64,000 nt of DNA from CATOSP01 sp965205385 (GCA_965205385.1 CBDBGS010000008.1:1-64000); one strand, 5' to 3'; shown: positions 18,721 through 28,000, counted from the stretch's first letter. Numbers and translations are program-made. Notes: a model not told the origin generated them from the letters alone.

Positions 18721-19366
18721 CTAGCATTCGCATACCACGCCGTCCCCGTCGCCGTCCCGGACGCCCGGCGGCATTGACCTGGGGAACCCTGCCCTTTCCC
18801 TTGCTGCCCCGTATCCGGTCCTCTCCGGCGGCCTCGGCTTCGCCGCATGAGCCGTAAGGCAGCTGTCTGCCCCGCCTCGGCGGGCTGCCCCGCGGTTTCC
18901 TGGACCGGCCCCTTGTCTTCCTTCTGCATGACTTCCACCTGCGGAGGACTCGGGCAGGTGCCGGGGACCTCCCGCAGGACCGTCAGTTCCGGCTGTGTTA
19001 CGGTCAGGCTCCAGGTTGCCTTGATTTTAGTCCAGCCGGTGGCGTACCTGCACCAGCTGGGCCCGCCGGGCGGTCTCCGCCGTTCCGGCCCCTTTGCTCT
19101 CTTGGACCGGTTGGCCCCGGAGGTGACGGCGGTCAGGTGGTCCGGGTCCGTCAGGTTGTTGGCGTACTCGCGTTTGCGCTCACCGCTCCAGGCCCATCCG
19201 CCGGAGCGGTGAGCGTTGTCCAGCGGGACCAGTGGTCCACGTCCAGGTCGCTCGGGCTGGTGATTGTCTGGCCCGTGAAGGCCCCGTACCACCGCCCCGT
19301 TTTGACGCGGCACCGCCGGTCTGTCCTGTACGTCACGCCCGTCAGGCTCTCGGCGGTCAGCACCAC
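18721..19366 (-). pseudogene. GmrSD-type HNH nuclease with excalibur tail, frameshifted and 5' truncated
   Basis: The minus strand gives LTAESLTGVTYRTDRRCRV, ATGRWYGAF-like sequence and DLDVDH in one frame, then, after a one-base loss near 19225, PLDNAHRSGGWAW, NNLTDPDHLTAV and GANRSKRAKGPE in the next. The DVDH-x-V-PL and N-H-S-G-G residues are the HNH active site of this family. A Lys/Gln-rich linker leads, after another shift, to an excalibur calcium-binding end DGDGDGVVCEC. The N-terminal signal region is missing. It is a decayed relative of the secreted nucleases typical of Chloroflexota and Actinomycetota. The 290 bases upstream (19367-19656) hold no gene I can name. Confidence 0.7.
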
Positions 19367-20323
19367 ATTTCTCGGTGAACCAATTTAGGTCAGCGGTAGA
19401 TTGAAGCGAGAGTATTTCTTGAATCGCCGCCTCATATTCTGTGGTGTATTTCCACTTCCATCTTGCATCGGACCATTCCGGGTTCTCACTTGCTATCTGG
19501 TCCTTCAGAAGCTTGCCCCATCCATACTCCGCTTCTTCGTCACTCAGCCAGAGACCGCCGGGTTTACGCGGGTTCGCTGGTGTTATGGGCCATCACGATA
19601 ATTGACTCATTGGGTGCTCAGAATAATGGACGAGAGCACTCATTTGTAACCAATCCTCAGCTAATGCTTTTCTCAACGTGAATATATTCTTCCCATTGAC
19701 ACCTGAGGTATTCAACGAACCCATCTACCTTGGAGCACGGTGTTAGAAATCCAAGTGCTCGACCTCCTTGAGTGAAATCTACGACTCCTACATTAAGCGT
19801 GTTATCAAGCGGGTTTGGTCGAGTAGTCATCCTTCCTAAAGTATTCCTTCTTGGGATTGGCGCGGATAGGGGCTTCACGATGAGTTCTTCTTCGTCAAAA
19901 TATCTCACACGGAGACCTTGGTCGGGTATTTTCAGTGTGTAGAGGTCGCCTGTTCCGCCTTGGGTAACCAATCCTGCTGCTATAAGACCATCCAGGTCCT
20001 CAGCATCCAATCCCGCTTTCTTGTAAACACCATCCTCGTAATTGAAGACGACAGGGGTGATCCGCCCATCAATAGAGCAAGCAAAATTGCAAATCGCCGT
20101 GAATGTTTTCCAATCCTGAATGCTCATGGCAGCAAGCACGTCGATGTACCGATGATCAAGACGCCCTCGTGTGTTCGCTTCATCCACAAATGCCTTGGCA
20201 AAAGCCTGCTGCAGCGTAGGCTGTTCAATCATGCGGCATGTTGAAAAGAAGTGTCCTAGTACTACAGTCGCAGGTAGTTCTTGGTAGAATGAGGTTACTT
20301 TATCAGGTGGGTGAGGTGAGGAA

Positions 20324-21732
20324 TTGGCTGGGGAGCGGGGAGAGGTGTTGGAAGCGGCCCGGTGGGCCAAGGGTATTGAGGAAGTGCACCGACGCATTGG
20401 TTCACGTTTCTACCGGTCGGAAGCCCGCCGGCGGGCACTGGCCTATGTGAAGGGACTGCTCAGTCCAATAGAGCGCAAGAACGGGTGGCAACTGGCGGAG
20501 CAGGCGGGCGATGCTACACCCGACGGGGTACAGCGCCTGTTGTACAACTACCGGTGGGATGCCGACCTGGTTCGAGATGATCTCCGGGACTACGTGGTGG
20601 AGCATCTGGCTGCCGCTGACGGGGTGCTGGTGGTGGACGAGACTGGGTTTCTGAAGAAGGGTAGCAAGTCAGCAGGGGTGCAGCGGCAGTACAGTGGGAC
20701 AGCGGGTCGGGTAGAGAATTGCCAGATAGGAGTATTTCTCACGTATGCCACGGCTCAGGGCAGGGTCCTGCTGGACCGGGAGCTGTACCTGCCCCAGGTA
20801 TGGGCTGATGACCGCCAGCGCAGGCTGGAGGCTGGTGTGCCGGAGGAAATAGACTTCCGGACCAAGCCACAACTGGCCCGGGTAATGGTGGAACGGGCGG
20901 TGGAGGGGGGAGTTCCCTTCGGCTGGGTTGCTGGAGACACGGTTTATGGCAGTGACCGCAAGTTGCGGCAGTGGCTGGAGCAACAGGAAATACCCCACGT
21001 ACTGGCGGTCAAGCGCAATGAGAAGCTGTGGGCCCTGACGGATAAGGGCTCGCGCCAGGTGCGGGCGGACCGGCTGGCGCCTGGGGTGGAAGAATCGGGC
21101 TGGGTCCGGTTGAGCGCCGGTAATGGGGCCAAGGGTCCCCGGGTCTACGACTGGACCAGGGTGGCGATCCGGCCTCTGAAGGGTCCCCGGGTCTACGACT
21201 GGACCAGGGTGGCGATCCGGCCTCTGAAGGAGCCAGGCAAGGGGTACTGGCTGCTGGCCCGCCGCAGCATTGCCCAGCCCGAAGAGCTGGCCTGGTACGT
21301 CTGCTTCGGCCCAGCGGAGACAAGCTTGGAGGAACTGGTGAGGGTGGCAGGTATTCGTTGGACCATCGAGGAGTGCTTTGAGGAGGCCAAGGGGCAGGTA
21401 GGGCTGGACCAGTATGAAGTGCGGAAATGGGAGGGCTGGTACCGGCATATCACCCTGGCCATGCTGGCCCATGCCTACCTGGCGGTAGTCCGGCAACAGG
21501 CCAACGCAGGTTGCTGCGGAAAAAAGGGGGAGAGCCGGAGTGGGATGAATCCCTGATACCGTTGACGGTCCCCGAGGTGCGCCGACTACTGTACAAGTTG
21601 ATCTGGCAGCCCAGGCCATCACCGAAGAGAGTGCTGGCCTGGTCCCGTTGGAGGAGGCGCCACCAGGCCCGGGCCCGCCACTGCCACTACCAGCGTCGAC
21701 TCCGACATCTCAACCAATATATGCGACTGTAG
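20324..21732 (+). CDS. IS701-family transposase, probably made by -1 frameshifting
   Basis: The first frame (410 aa, 20324-21556) has the IS701 DDE features: VLVVDETGFLKKG (first Asp), FGWVAGDTVYGSD (second Asp) and a C-terminal RWTIEECFEEAKG with Glu. It ends abruptly at CGKKGESRSG. The usual family C-terminus (IPLTVPEVRRLLYKL, then SRWRRRHQARARHCHYQRR) continues in the -1 frame to 21732. The join is GGA AAA AAG near 21519-21528: the heptamer A AAA AAG in the right phase for -1 slippage. The full product would be about 470 aa. Residues 270-301 contain an exact tandem duplication. Confidence 0.8.
21131..21226. repeat. Exact 48-bp tandem duplication inside transposase
   Basis: The unit starting aagggtccccgggtc is present twice head to tail (21131-21178 and 21179-21226). 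It keeps frame and duplicates 16 residues (KGPRVYDWTRVAIRPL). It may disturb the catalytic domain. Confidence 0.9.
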
Positions 21733-22251
21733 TACTAGCCAGCTAGAGTCAACTTTCCCCCTCACTCTTTTCCAATCAATGGCTTGATTTCCGCCAGCAA
21801 TCTCAATAGCCTTCGAAAGAACGTTCAGTATATTCTCGATTTCTTCTGTACGAATCTCGATTGGAGCTTTCGGGTAAGCCTTGGCTAATGTCCACATCGC
21901 AAAAGAAATTGGGCGGCGCGGTCGTCTTTTCACCTTGCTGGCTAATCGGCGCTTCATTCTCCAGAACTTAAATCGGATTCGAATGTTTTGATAAAGCGGC
22001 AGCGTCAGTAACCCCAATGCGTACCAGACTACAGCCTTCGGAGAAACCAACGATTTGAGCCACATCGAGATTACAGGAAGTGTGTCAAGTGCTTCTTGAT
22101 ATGCATCCAAGAAGAATGTAATCACTTCAGTTACAATCTGAAAAGCCATCAATCATTGTCCGCGGAGACCCCGATCTCTTTCCTTGGGCCCGTGCCCTGT
22201 CCAAGCCAGGGACGGGCCTTCGCCGGACGCTATTCAGTTCCTGTTGCGCGC

Positions 22252-22400
22252 CTAAACTAAAGCCAATGTGGAATCTACATTTGTGGGGCGATGAAGATTG
22301 GTTAGGCGCCACAGTGAAGCTCTTCCAAATGTACCTGAGGGCGGATCGACACCGCCACTTGACCCCCCTATATGCACATTTCACCTTGGTATCAGTTTAG
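22252..22400. mobile_element. MITE of IS630 copy-1 family (149 bp), copy A
   Basis: Ends CTAAACTAAAGCCAA and a right end finishing TATCAGTTTAG match the IS630 inverted repeats at 1449 and 51407, with TA at the edges. The interior shares ggggcgatgaagattgg with copy C. No coding capacity. Confidence 0.85.
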
Positions 22401-22412
22401 AAGCGCTTACGC

Positions 22413-23477
22413 TTATCCTCTCCGGGCGTTGAACGAGTCTTGCGGATATCCGAATAGCTCCGCAACATCTTTGCAAATCCTCATGGTCTGCCCTCCGGTG
22501 TGATTACAAGCGGCGTAGTACCCAGTATCACCAATTTGCTTGGGCGATCTCAAATCTCCTTCGGACCTTGAGAAATATCGATGCGCGTTGCCCTGTAAGG
22601 TCAAGATTTTCTCGAAATCCTCGGAGTGCCGCTCGTGAATAAGCTCGCAAAACTCGGTTAGAACAAATCTCCAGTTTCTGGACTCCCCCTCTTCCGAATC
22701 AAACGTCCAACACACCGTTCTGCCTCCTCGATTCCCGCCGGCGGCTGGTTGAGGGGAAACCGCGGATGATACCCGAAACCTTGACCGATGTTGCGCCAAG
22801 AACTTGGTCACCTGCGGGTTCCGGGGCAGGACTCCGCATATTTCACCGGTTAATTCGGTCAATAGCCTCACCAGTTCTTCGTTAGGTGTGGCAATTATCT
22901 GGTTCCATGCCTCAAGCATTCCCTTCTGGATCCTGTTGCCAACTTGCCTTTCGTCAATCACTCTCTTGGCAGCGTTTACGGCTTCACCGGACGCCACTTT
23001 GTCTTTGGCCAGGTAGTCCTCGAACTGCTTTTGCGCCGCATTTGCTGCCATGGTTCCGAGGTTGATTTCGGCGAAACGTTTCTCGGGCCAGGCTAAGTCC
23101 CGCTCGCTCCCCTGGGGTCTCTCGTATCGTGGCACATATAACCACCAAGTCTGGCCGTTGGTCAGCACGGCCAGGTCAACAGAGTGTTGAGAACTGTAGG
23201 TCAGCAACTGTCTTTGGTGATTCTCCAAGCTCACACTGGGCCGCTTGACTTCAATAAAAACAGCGCCTTCCGAATCGGGATTGAGAGCATAGGTAACTCG
23301 GTCCCGCTCCCTGCCAACCCGATGCTCTGGTTTTATCTCCGATGGGTTAAACGGGTTCCACTCAAGGGCGGATAGCAATCTAATGACAACGAATTGCTTG
23401 ACGCTTTCCTCGTCGAGACTTTCTAGGTCGAGTTTTCTTTTTATGTCAGAGATCGCTTGCGAAATTGTTTCCGGCAT
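22413..23477 (-). CDS. HsdR_N-like restriction endonuclease domain protein
   Basis: 354 aa, ATG 23477. Residues about 20-110 follow the type I restriction HsdR N-terminal pattern: SVKQFVVIRLLSALEWNP, then HRVGRERDRVTYAL, GAVFIEVKRPSVSL and VDLAVLTNGQTWWLY. The PD-(D/E)XK core EVK is present; the usual Asp of the VDYAL motif reads VTYAL, so catalysis is uncertain. A helical middle (LAKDKVASGEAVNAAKRVID) and a C-terminal domain of unknown fold follow. No HsdM or HsdS gene is near, so it is an orphan nuclease, perhaps defensive. Confidence 0.7.
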   Translation of the reverse strand: MPETISQAISDIKRKLDLESLDEESVKQFVVIRLLSALEWNPFNPSEIKPEHRVGRERDRVTYALNPDSEGAVFIEVKRPSVSLENHQRQLLTYSSQHSVDLAVLTNGQTWWLYVPRYERPQGSERDLAWPEKRFAEINLGTMAANAAQKQFEDYLAKDKVASGEAVNAAKRVIDERQVGNRIQKGMLEAWNQIIATPNEELVRLLTELTGEICGVLPRNPQVTKFLAQHRSRFRVSSAVSPQPAAGGNRGGRTVCWTFDSEEGESRNWRFVLTEFCELIHERHSEDFEKILTLQGNAHRYFSRSEGDLRSPKQIGDTGYYAACNHTGGQTMRICKDVAELFGYPQDSFNARRG

Positions 23478-23590
23478 ATTTCAATCCTCTAACTCGCCAT
23501 TGGAGTGTGATTCGGAATTTACGTAGCTCTTGCAGATTCTCTCTCTTCACACTCTTGGAAGATAGCCGACTCTGCCGGAACTATGCAAGG

Positions 23591-23802
23591 GGCCTGCCCC
23601 AGGGCTATCGCATTTGGAATTCCAACGGCCTGGTCGAGTTGAAATGTGCAAGCTCCGTCGATATATTTCGGCCAACTGTGGGCTAGAATCTCCGGAATCG
23701 CCTAGAGTGACGGGAGTTCAGGCCCGAAAATCCGAGGAGACTCGCCGGTAGCGCGGCCTGCAGACCTGGAAATTTCCTAATGCGATAGCCCTGGGGCCTG
23801 CG
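23591..23802. mobile_element. MITE-like element with 23-bp inverted repeats
   Basis: CCCCAGGGCTATCGCATT.. at 23597-23619 and its complement at 23774-23796 pair with one mismatch over 23 bp. The sequence CCTG flanks both ends, consistent with a 4-5 bp target duplication. The interior is non-coding. Confidence 0.65.
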
Positions 23803-23840
23803 CCATTTTATTTTCATCGAATGAAGACGTGATCGCCGCC

Positions 23841-24184
23841 CTACACTCCCAGCGCCTCCCGGAGCTCCCTGATGTGGCCCATGTGCTCCCCCCAGTGGCG
23901 GGCGAACACGCCGTCCAACAACCCCACCGGAGTCCGCTGGTCGTCCCTATCGTAGCTTCTCAAGCGCGCCAGGGCGGACTTCCCCGTCAGGTCCTGTTCG
24001 CCGGCCGATTCCAACGCGGCCTGGATTCCCCGGAACAGTACGGTTATCTCTTCAACAACGGCCTCGAAATCGTTGGACTGCCGCTCCGGAGTCATGTTGG
24101 TGCGGTCCGCCCACACCTCAAATTCGGTGATTTCTCCGGAAAGAATGCCCCTCAACACTGGATGGACACCGCCCGCGGGCGTAT
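23841..24184 (-). pseudogene. DinB-like protein, C-terminal stub
   Basis: About 114 codons end in FARHWGEHMGHIRELREAL, the C-terminal helix with the metal-ligand His residues of DinB/YfiT-like four-helix proteins. The N-terminal half is missing: a MITE begins at 24185, exactly where the frame loses homology, and DNA beyond the MITE does not continue the gene. Start codon and function are lost. Confidence 0.6.
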
Positions 24185-24337
24185 CTAAACTAAAGCCAAG
24201 GTGGGATGTACATTTAATGTGGAGATGATGATCAGCTGGGTTGCGCCGGTGAATCCCTCTCATCCGTACTTGGAGAATGACCCGGCTCCGTCGTGTGCCC
24301 CCCACCATCTGCGCATTTCACCTTGGCTTTAGTTTAG
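24185..24337. mobile_element. MITE of IS630 copy-1 family (153 bp), copy B
   Basis: Ends CTAAACTAAAGCCAAGG and CCTTGGCTTTAGTTTAG are near-perfect inverted repeats identical to the IS630 ends at 51407, with TA borders. The interior shares catccgtacttgga and ctgcgcatttcacc with copy C at 57035. Confidence 0.9.
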
Positions 24338-24530
24338 GGATTGGAGCTATGTTGGGTTGGGGCCAACAAGACCTGGAAACTTGTCGCCTGAAGTCGTTGG
24401 AACTCCAGTTCCAGTCAGTCCTTGCGGGCTTACTGGGTGGAGACGGGATGGGACCAGGAACTGGGGGGACGTCGGAACACTCAGTTTGTTAAACTGGATA
24501 TCAACAACAATTAGAAATGCGAGGCGAAAA

Positions 24531-26017
24531 TTGCGGGCTTTTCTCATAGCAATTCCCATCGTCTTAATTGGAATGTCGATGTCGGCTGCCAGGGAAGCGC
24601 CGGTCCGGCCGGGGAGCAAGGATCTCCAGGCCCAGTGGGGCCCGCCGGTCCGGCCGGAGAGCAGGGGCCTCTTGGCCCAGCGGGGCCCGCAGGACCAACA
24701 GGTGAAGCGGCCACTTTGGACAAGGATGAACTTCAACTGGTTCTCCAACAGTTGGAAAGCGATTTCCAGGCGGATTTGATCAACGCCATCGCTGAAGCAA
24801 GAATAACCGCTGACGGTCAGGCGTCCGGTCAACAGTCGATGCCAGCTCAGACCGAGGCCTCAGCGCCTCCCAAGTGGATGCCCGAAGCTTACACCAATTA
24901 CTTTGTACGAGAGGCAATCAGGCGTTATGAGTCTGACGGATTGGATTCCACTGTCGCCTACTACAACACCAAGGAAAGCGTGGATGGCCAGTGGTATATG
25001 TTCATAGTTGACGAGGGTGGGACCATGGTTGCCCACGCCAATCCTGCCCTGCTTGGTCAGAATGTGAACGACATCCCGGGTCTCAATGACTACCCGGCCG
25101 GCGCTGCCGGGGCCGCCACCGCGGACGAGGACGGGGCCTGGTTCGACTACACTTTCCCCAACCTGGCCACCGACACCGTGGAAACCAAGCATCCCTGGAT
25201 GGTAATCCACGACGGGATTATGTTCGGCTCGGGTTGGTACGAAGAGGGTCCGGGCAAGACCGACTCTCCTGTCTATACCCGGGCTTTCGTTCAACAGGCC
25301 ATCAACCTTTACGATGCGGTGGGCTTCGCAGAAACCGTCCAATACTACAACACCGAGGAGAGCGTGGACGGCCAGTGGTACGTCTTCATGATTGACGAAG
25401 ACGGGACGGTGATTGCCCATGCCAATCCAGCTTTGGTGGGACAGCTAGCCTCGGACGTCCTGGGCCCCAACGATTACCCCACCGGTGCCGCCGTAGCCGC
25501 CACCGCCGACGAAAACAGTGCCTGGTTCGACTACACTTTCACCAACCCTGCCACGGCCTCGGTGGAGACCAAACATTCCTGGATGGTAATTCACGACGGC
25601 ATTACCTTCGGGTCCGGCTGGTACGAGGAAGGGCCACGGAAGACCGACGCCCCGGCCTACACGGAGGCCGTAGTGCAGCAGGCCATTAATCTCTACGAAG
25701 CGCTGGGATTGGATTCCACTGTCGCCTACTACAACACCAAGGAGAGCGTGGACGGCCAGTGGTACGCCTTCATCATCGGTGGTGAAAGCGGCTTTACCAT
25801 TGCCCACCACAACCCTGTGTTGAGAGGAAGGGATCCCAGCCTGCGGGTGGATCCGACAGGCTACTTCTATGGCGATGACTTGCTGGGGGCTACCGAAGCC
25901 GGGCGTTGGGTGGAGTACGTGATAGTCAACCCTGAAACCGGCGAGAACCAAAAGAAGCACACCTTCGCGGTACTTCACGACGGCTACATCTTTGCTTCGG
26001 GCTGGTACGGACAGTAG
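24531..26017 (+). pseudogene. Collagen-like, triple cache-repeat surface protein, frameshifted near its signal peptide
   Basis: The N-terminus (FLIAIPIVLIGMS, possible lipobox near VGCQG) is in one frame and the rest in another; the shift lies near 24575-24590. After it come Gly-X-Y collagen-like triplets (GPAGEQGSPGPVGPAGPAG and on), a short coil, then three repeats of about 110 residues. Each has AYYNTKESVDGQWYMF, AHANPALLGQ and a KHPWMVIHDGIMFGSGWYEEG end, the pattern of cache-type sensor domains. The product would be secreted or lipid-anchored and could bind a small ligand. The open frame from 24635 to 26017 is clean. True start uncertain. Confidence 0.65.
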
Positions 26018-26255
26018 GTTCGCCGGGCGTCTGAATCTTGTCCGTTGGGTCCGCCATTCGCCGCTATCCTGGCCCCTAAGACAGCTTCTCTTCCTGCTGC
26101 CACCCGACAAGCCCTTGCCGTCCAAGGCCGTTCGCTCGTTAACCTTGCACCAAAAAACACCCTTCTCTTGTGGCACAAACGGGGAGTATGGAACACTACG
26201 CAACACCTGACATTTTCACGTTGCTGGAGCTGTTCCATAAACGTATACTCCCGGC

Positions 26256-26894
26256 ATGCGCTCCATTTTTGGTTACATCCGCACCAGCCGCCGACTCCAG
26301 GAGGGGGTCCCGGGGATGGCCCCCGCCTCCCAGGAGTTGCAGCTCCGGAGAGCTGGCGTGCCCCTGGCCAACATCCACCGCGACGTCGGCATCTCCGGCA
26401 CCACCGGTACTCAGGAGCGACGGGGATGGGACCAGCTCGACAGCCGACTTGCCGGCGGCGACACCCTGGTGGTGGTGGCCATCGACCGCATCGGACGGAC
26501 CTGGCAAGACATCGTACGGACCATCTGCGAACTGGGGGACCGGGGCGTCAAGATTCGCTCCCTGGCCGAAGCGGAGGCCCAGTGGACCCGCTGCCTGGAG
26601 GCCGACGAAGGTAGCCTAGAGGCCTTCTTCGGGCAGGTGCTCGTGATGTTCGCGGCCTGGGTGGCGGACCAGGAACTGCAGTCCGTCAAGCGGAGGACGA
26701 AGGATGGACTGGAGCGAGCCCGCGAGCAGAGGAAGGTCCTGGGGCCGCCGCGGAAGTTCAGGCCCAACCAGGTAGAGACGATGCGGCGGATGCGGGACGG
26801 GGGCCCCAGCCTGCGGCGGATCGCCGCCAACTTCGAGTGCTCGGCCAGCACCGTCCTGAGGGTGCTGCGGAGGGAGGGAGTGTCAGTGATATGA
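26256..26894 (+). CDS. Small serine recombinase (resolvase/invertase family)
   Basis: 212 aa, ATG 26256. The catalytic Ser is in FGYIRTSRR; other motifs are DVGISGTTGTQERRGWDQL, LVVVAIDRIGRTWQDI and the helix after RGVKIRSLAEAEAQW. A C-terminal helix-turn-helix (PSLRRIAANFECSASTVLRVL) completes the small-recombinase plan. It shares its plan with the broken recombinase at 58444-62265. The stop overlaps the start of the next gene (ATGA), so they are translationally coupled. Confidence 0.85.
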   Translation: MRSIFGYIRTSRRLQEGVPGMAPASQELQLRRAGVPLANIHRDVGISGTTGTQERRGWDQLDSRLAGGDTLVVVAIDRIGRTWQDIVRTICELGDRGVKIRSLAEAEAQWTRCLEADEGSLEAFFGQVLVMFAAWVADQELQSVKRRTKDGLERAREQRKVLGPPRKFRPNQVETMRRMRDGGPSLRRIAANFECSASTVLRVLRREGVSVI

Positions 26895-27529
26895 CCATGG
26901 AAGAGACGATTTCACAAACCTTCCCTGGGAGAATATACCTGCTCGGGCCCAGTGCAAACCCATTTTGGAATGTGCCCCGAGCGTTGAAATCATTATGCGG
27001 AGAGATAGAGGCGGCTCAAATTCTCATCCGGGCCTGGGAGCCTCTCCTGAATCACCGTATCGCCGGCAACAATGAGGCTCTCACGGAAGTTGGGATAGCG
27101 ACGACTTGCGTGGTGACCACGAGTCTCGTCGCAGAGAAGGCCATCAAAACACTCTTAGCGCAGACCAAGCCTCAAGAAAAGCCATGGTCTCCCAAGTTAC
27201 TCCCCGGAGTAAAAGGACATGATCTGTCCGCACTGTTCAAGCAGAGGCTCAACCCCGTGGATCAGAATGCAGTCCAGCGCCAGTTGGAAACTTTGCCAGA
27301 CTTCTGGAACCATTACGCTGAAACTCGTTCGGTGGAAGAGATCCTCGACATAGCCAGCGAAAACTTTGTCGATTGGCGATTTGCAGCTGAACCAGGAGGA
27401 GCTACAGGAGGGGTGCCCAAGCCGCTGCTCAAAGTGGCTGTTGCCTTCACTTTGGAGGGCATAAACCGACTTACTCAGTGGCAGGCCATGCAAGCGCGGC
27501 CGCTGCGGAGGGAAAGGATATCGTCATGA
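26891..27529 (+). CDS. HEPN-like hypothetical protein coupled to recombinase
   Basis: 212 aa. ATG 26891 overlaps the recombinase stop, which fixes the start (MTMEETISQTF). The protein is helical: CVVTTSLVAEKAIKTLLAQ, GHDLSALFKQRL, then a FVDWRFAAEP segment. This layout (helix with EKAIK, GHDL, then W-R-F/Y) is that of HEPN-related proteins of the AbiV/nucleotidyltransferase-substrate type, but I see no clear Rx4-6H motif. It may be a toxin-like or RNA-binding partner; this is inference. Confidence 0.55.
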   Translation: MTMEETISQTFPGRIYLLGPSANPFWNVPRALKSLCGEIEAAQILIRAWEPLLNHRIAGNNEALTEVGIATTCVVTTSLVAEKAIKTLLAQTKPQEKPWSPKLLPGVKGHDLSALFKQRLNPVDQNAVQRQLETLPDFWNHYAETRSVEEILDIASENFVDWRFAAEPGGATGGVPKPLLKVAVAFTLEGINRLTQWQAMQARPLRRERISS

Positions 27530-27699
27530 CCAACGAGGAACAAGACCTGCTCATCGCCTACCTGGTCGACGCCGGCGAGCTGGACCCGGACTGTGACCTC
27601 GAGGGCCAGGTTTGGATGGGACCAGATGGACACCAGCCCGGGTCTTCACCGCTTTATGGCCCACGTCCGCCAGGCTGGGGAATAACTCTAGTGGTCTGA
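27526..27699 (+). pseudogene. Small acidic protein, frameshifted C-terminus
   Basis: ATG 27526 overlaps the stop of the HEPN-like gene (ATGA). The first 28 residues (MTNEEQDLLIAYLVDAGELD start) look like a genuine short conserved protein. After the codons for LEGQ the +1 frame (RFGWDQMDTSPGLHRFM, ending at TAA 27681) is more protein-like than the current one, so a one-base shift near 27608 is likely. A MITE begins at 27689. Confidence 0.45.
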
Positions 27700-27809
27700 A
27701 ATCTTTGAAATGATGAGTAGGAGAGATTGGCTGGCAATACTTGGGTAATGGCGCCCCTCATCAAGATGCATAGCACTCATGCCATCATTTCAAAGTTGTT
27801 AGTCTACTA
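27689..27809. mobile_element. MITE with TA borders (121 bp), second family
   Basis: Imperfect 27-bp inverted repeats with a perfect core CTTTGAAATGATG/CATCATTTCAAAG and TA at both edges. It does not match the other MITEs. Its right edge touches the CTAG at the left end of an IS701 relic. Confidence 0.7.
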
Positions 27810-28000
27810 GTATTACAACGACGGTTGGCATGATAGGATGATGGCCTGGTTAGACAAAGCTTGGGTAGGTGAGGCAGGGAAGTGGATGCGTCAGCTTTCG
27901 ATCGGGTGTACGGGGCCTTTCAGAATTTTCACGCTTACTTCGGTCCGCTGTTCGGCCGCAGGGAGAGCGCTGTCTCCCAACCTTCAGACGAGCCTCACGA
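27807..28000 (+). mobile_element. IS701-family left-end relic
   Basis: CTAG plus TATTACAACGACGG, the IS701 end found at 35981 and 58643, then the first transposase codons (VDASAFDRVYGAFQNFHAYF), which match MDAESFERVYDRF and MDVAAFERVHQAF. Homology ends near 27965, where a segment similar to the 3' end of istB begins (gcagggagagcgctgtctcc). Confidence 0.7.

Larger units (their letters stand above)
20260..21734 (+). mobile_element. IS701-family element A
   Basis: 1475 bp with terminal inverted repeats TACTACAGTCGCAG and CTGCGACTGTAGTA-type ends, flanked on both sides by CTAG, the YTAR target duplication of IS701. It interrupts a DUF2806-like gene. Confidence 0.9.
19657..22152 (-). pseudogene. 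DUF2806-like membrane-associated protein split by an IS701 element
   Basis: The 5' part runs from ATG 22152 to 21735 and the 3' part from 20255 to 19657. Removing the IS at 20260-21734 and one CTAG copy joins them in frame: KVDSSW, then LGHFFSTCRMIEQPTLQQAF. The restored protein is 338 aa. It has a hydrophobic N-terminus (VVWYALGLLTLPLY), a basic helical stretch, then a domain whose pattern (FFSTCRMI, DHRYIDVLAAMSIQDWKTFTAICNF, GLIAAGLVT) resembles DUF2806. Function unknown. Both halves keep an open frame, so the insertion looks recent. Confidence 0.7.

Noticed and set aside
22413..23477. Complete type I restriction subunit
   Set aside because: Only the HsdR N-terminal-like nuclease part is present; no helicase motor, HsdM or HsdS gene is nearby.
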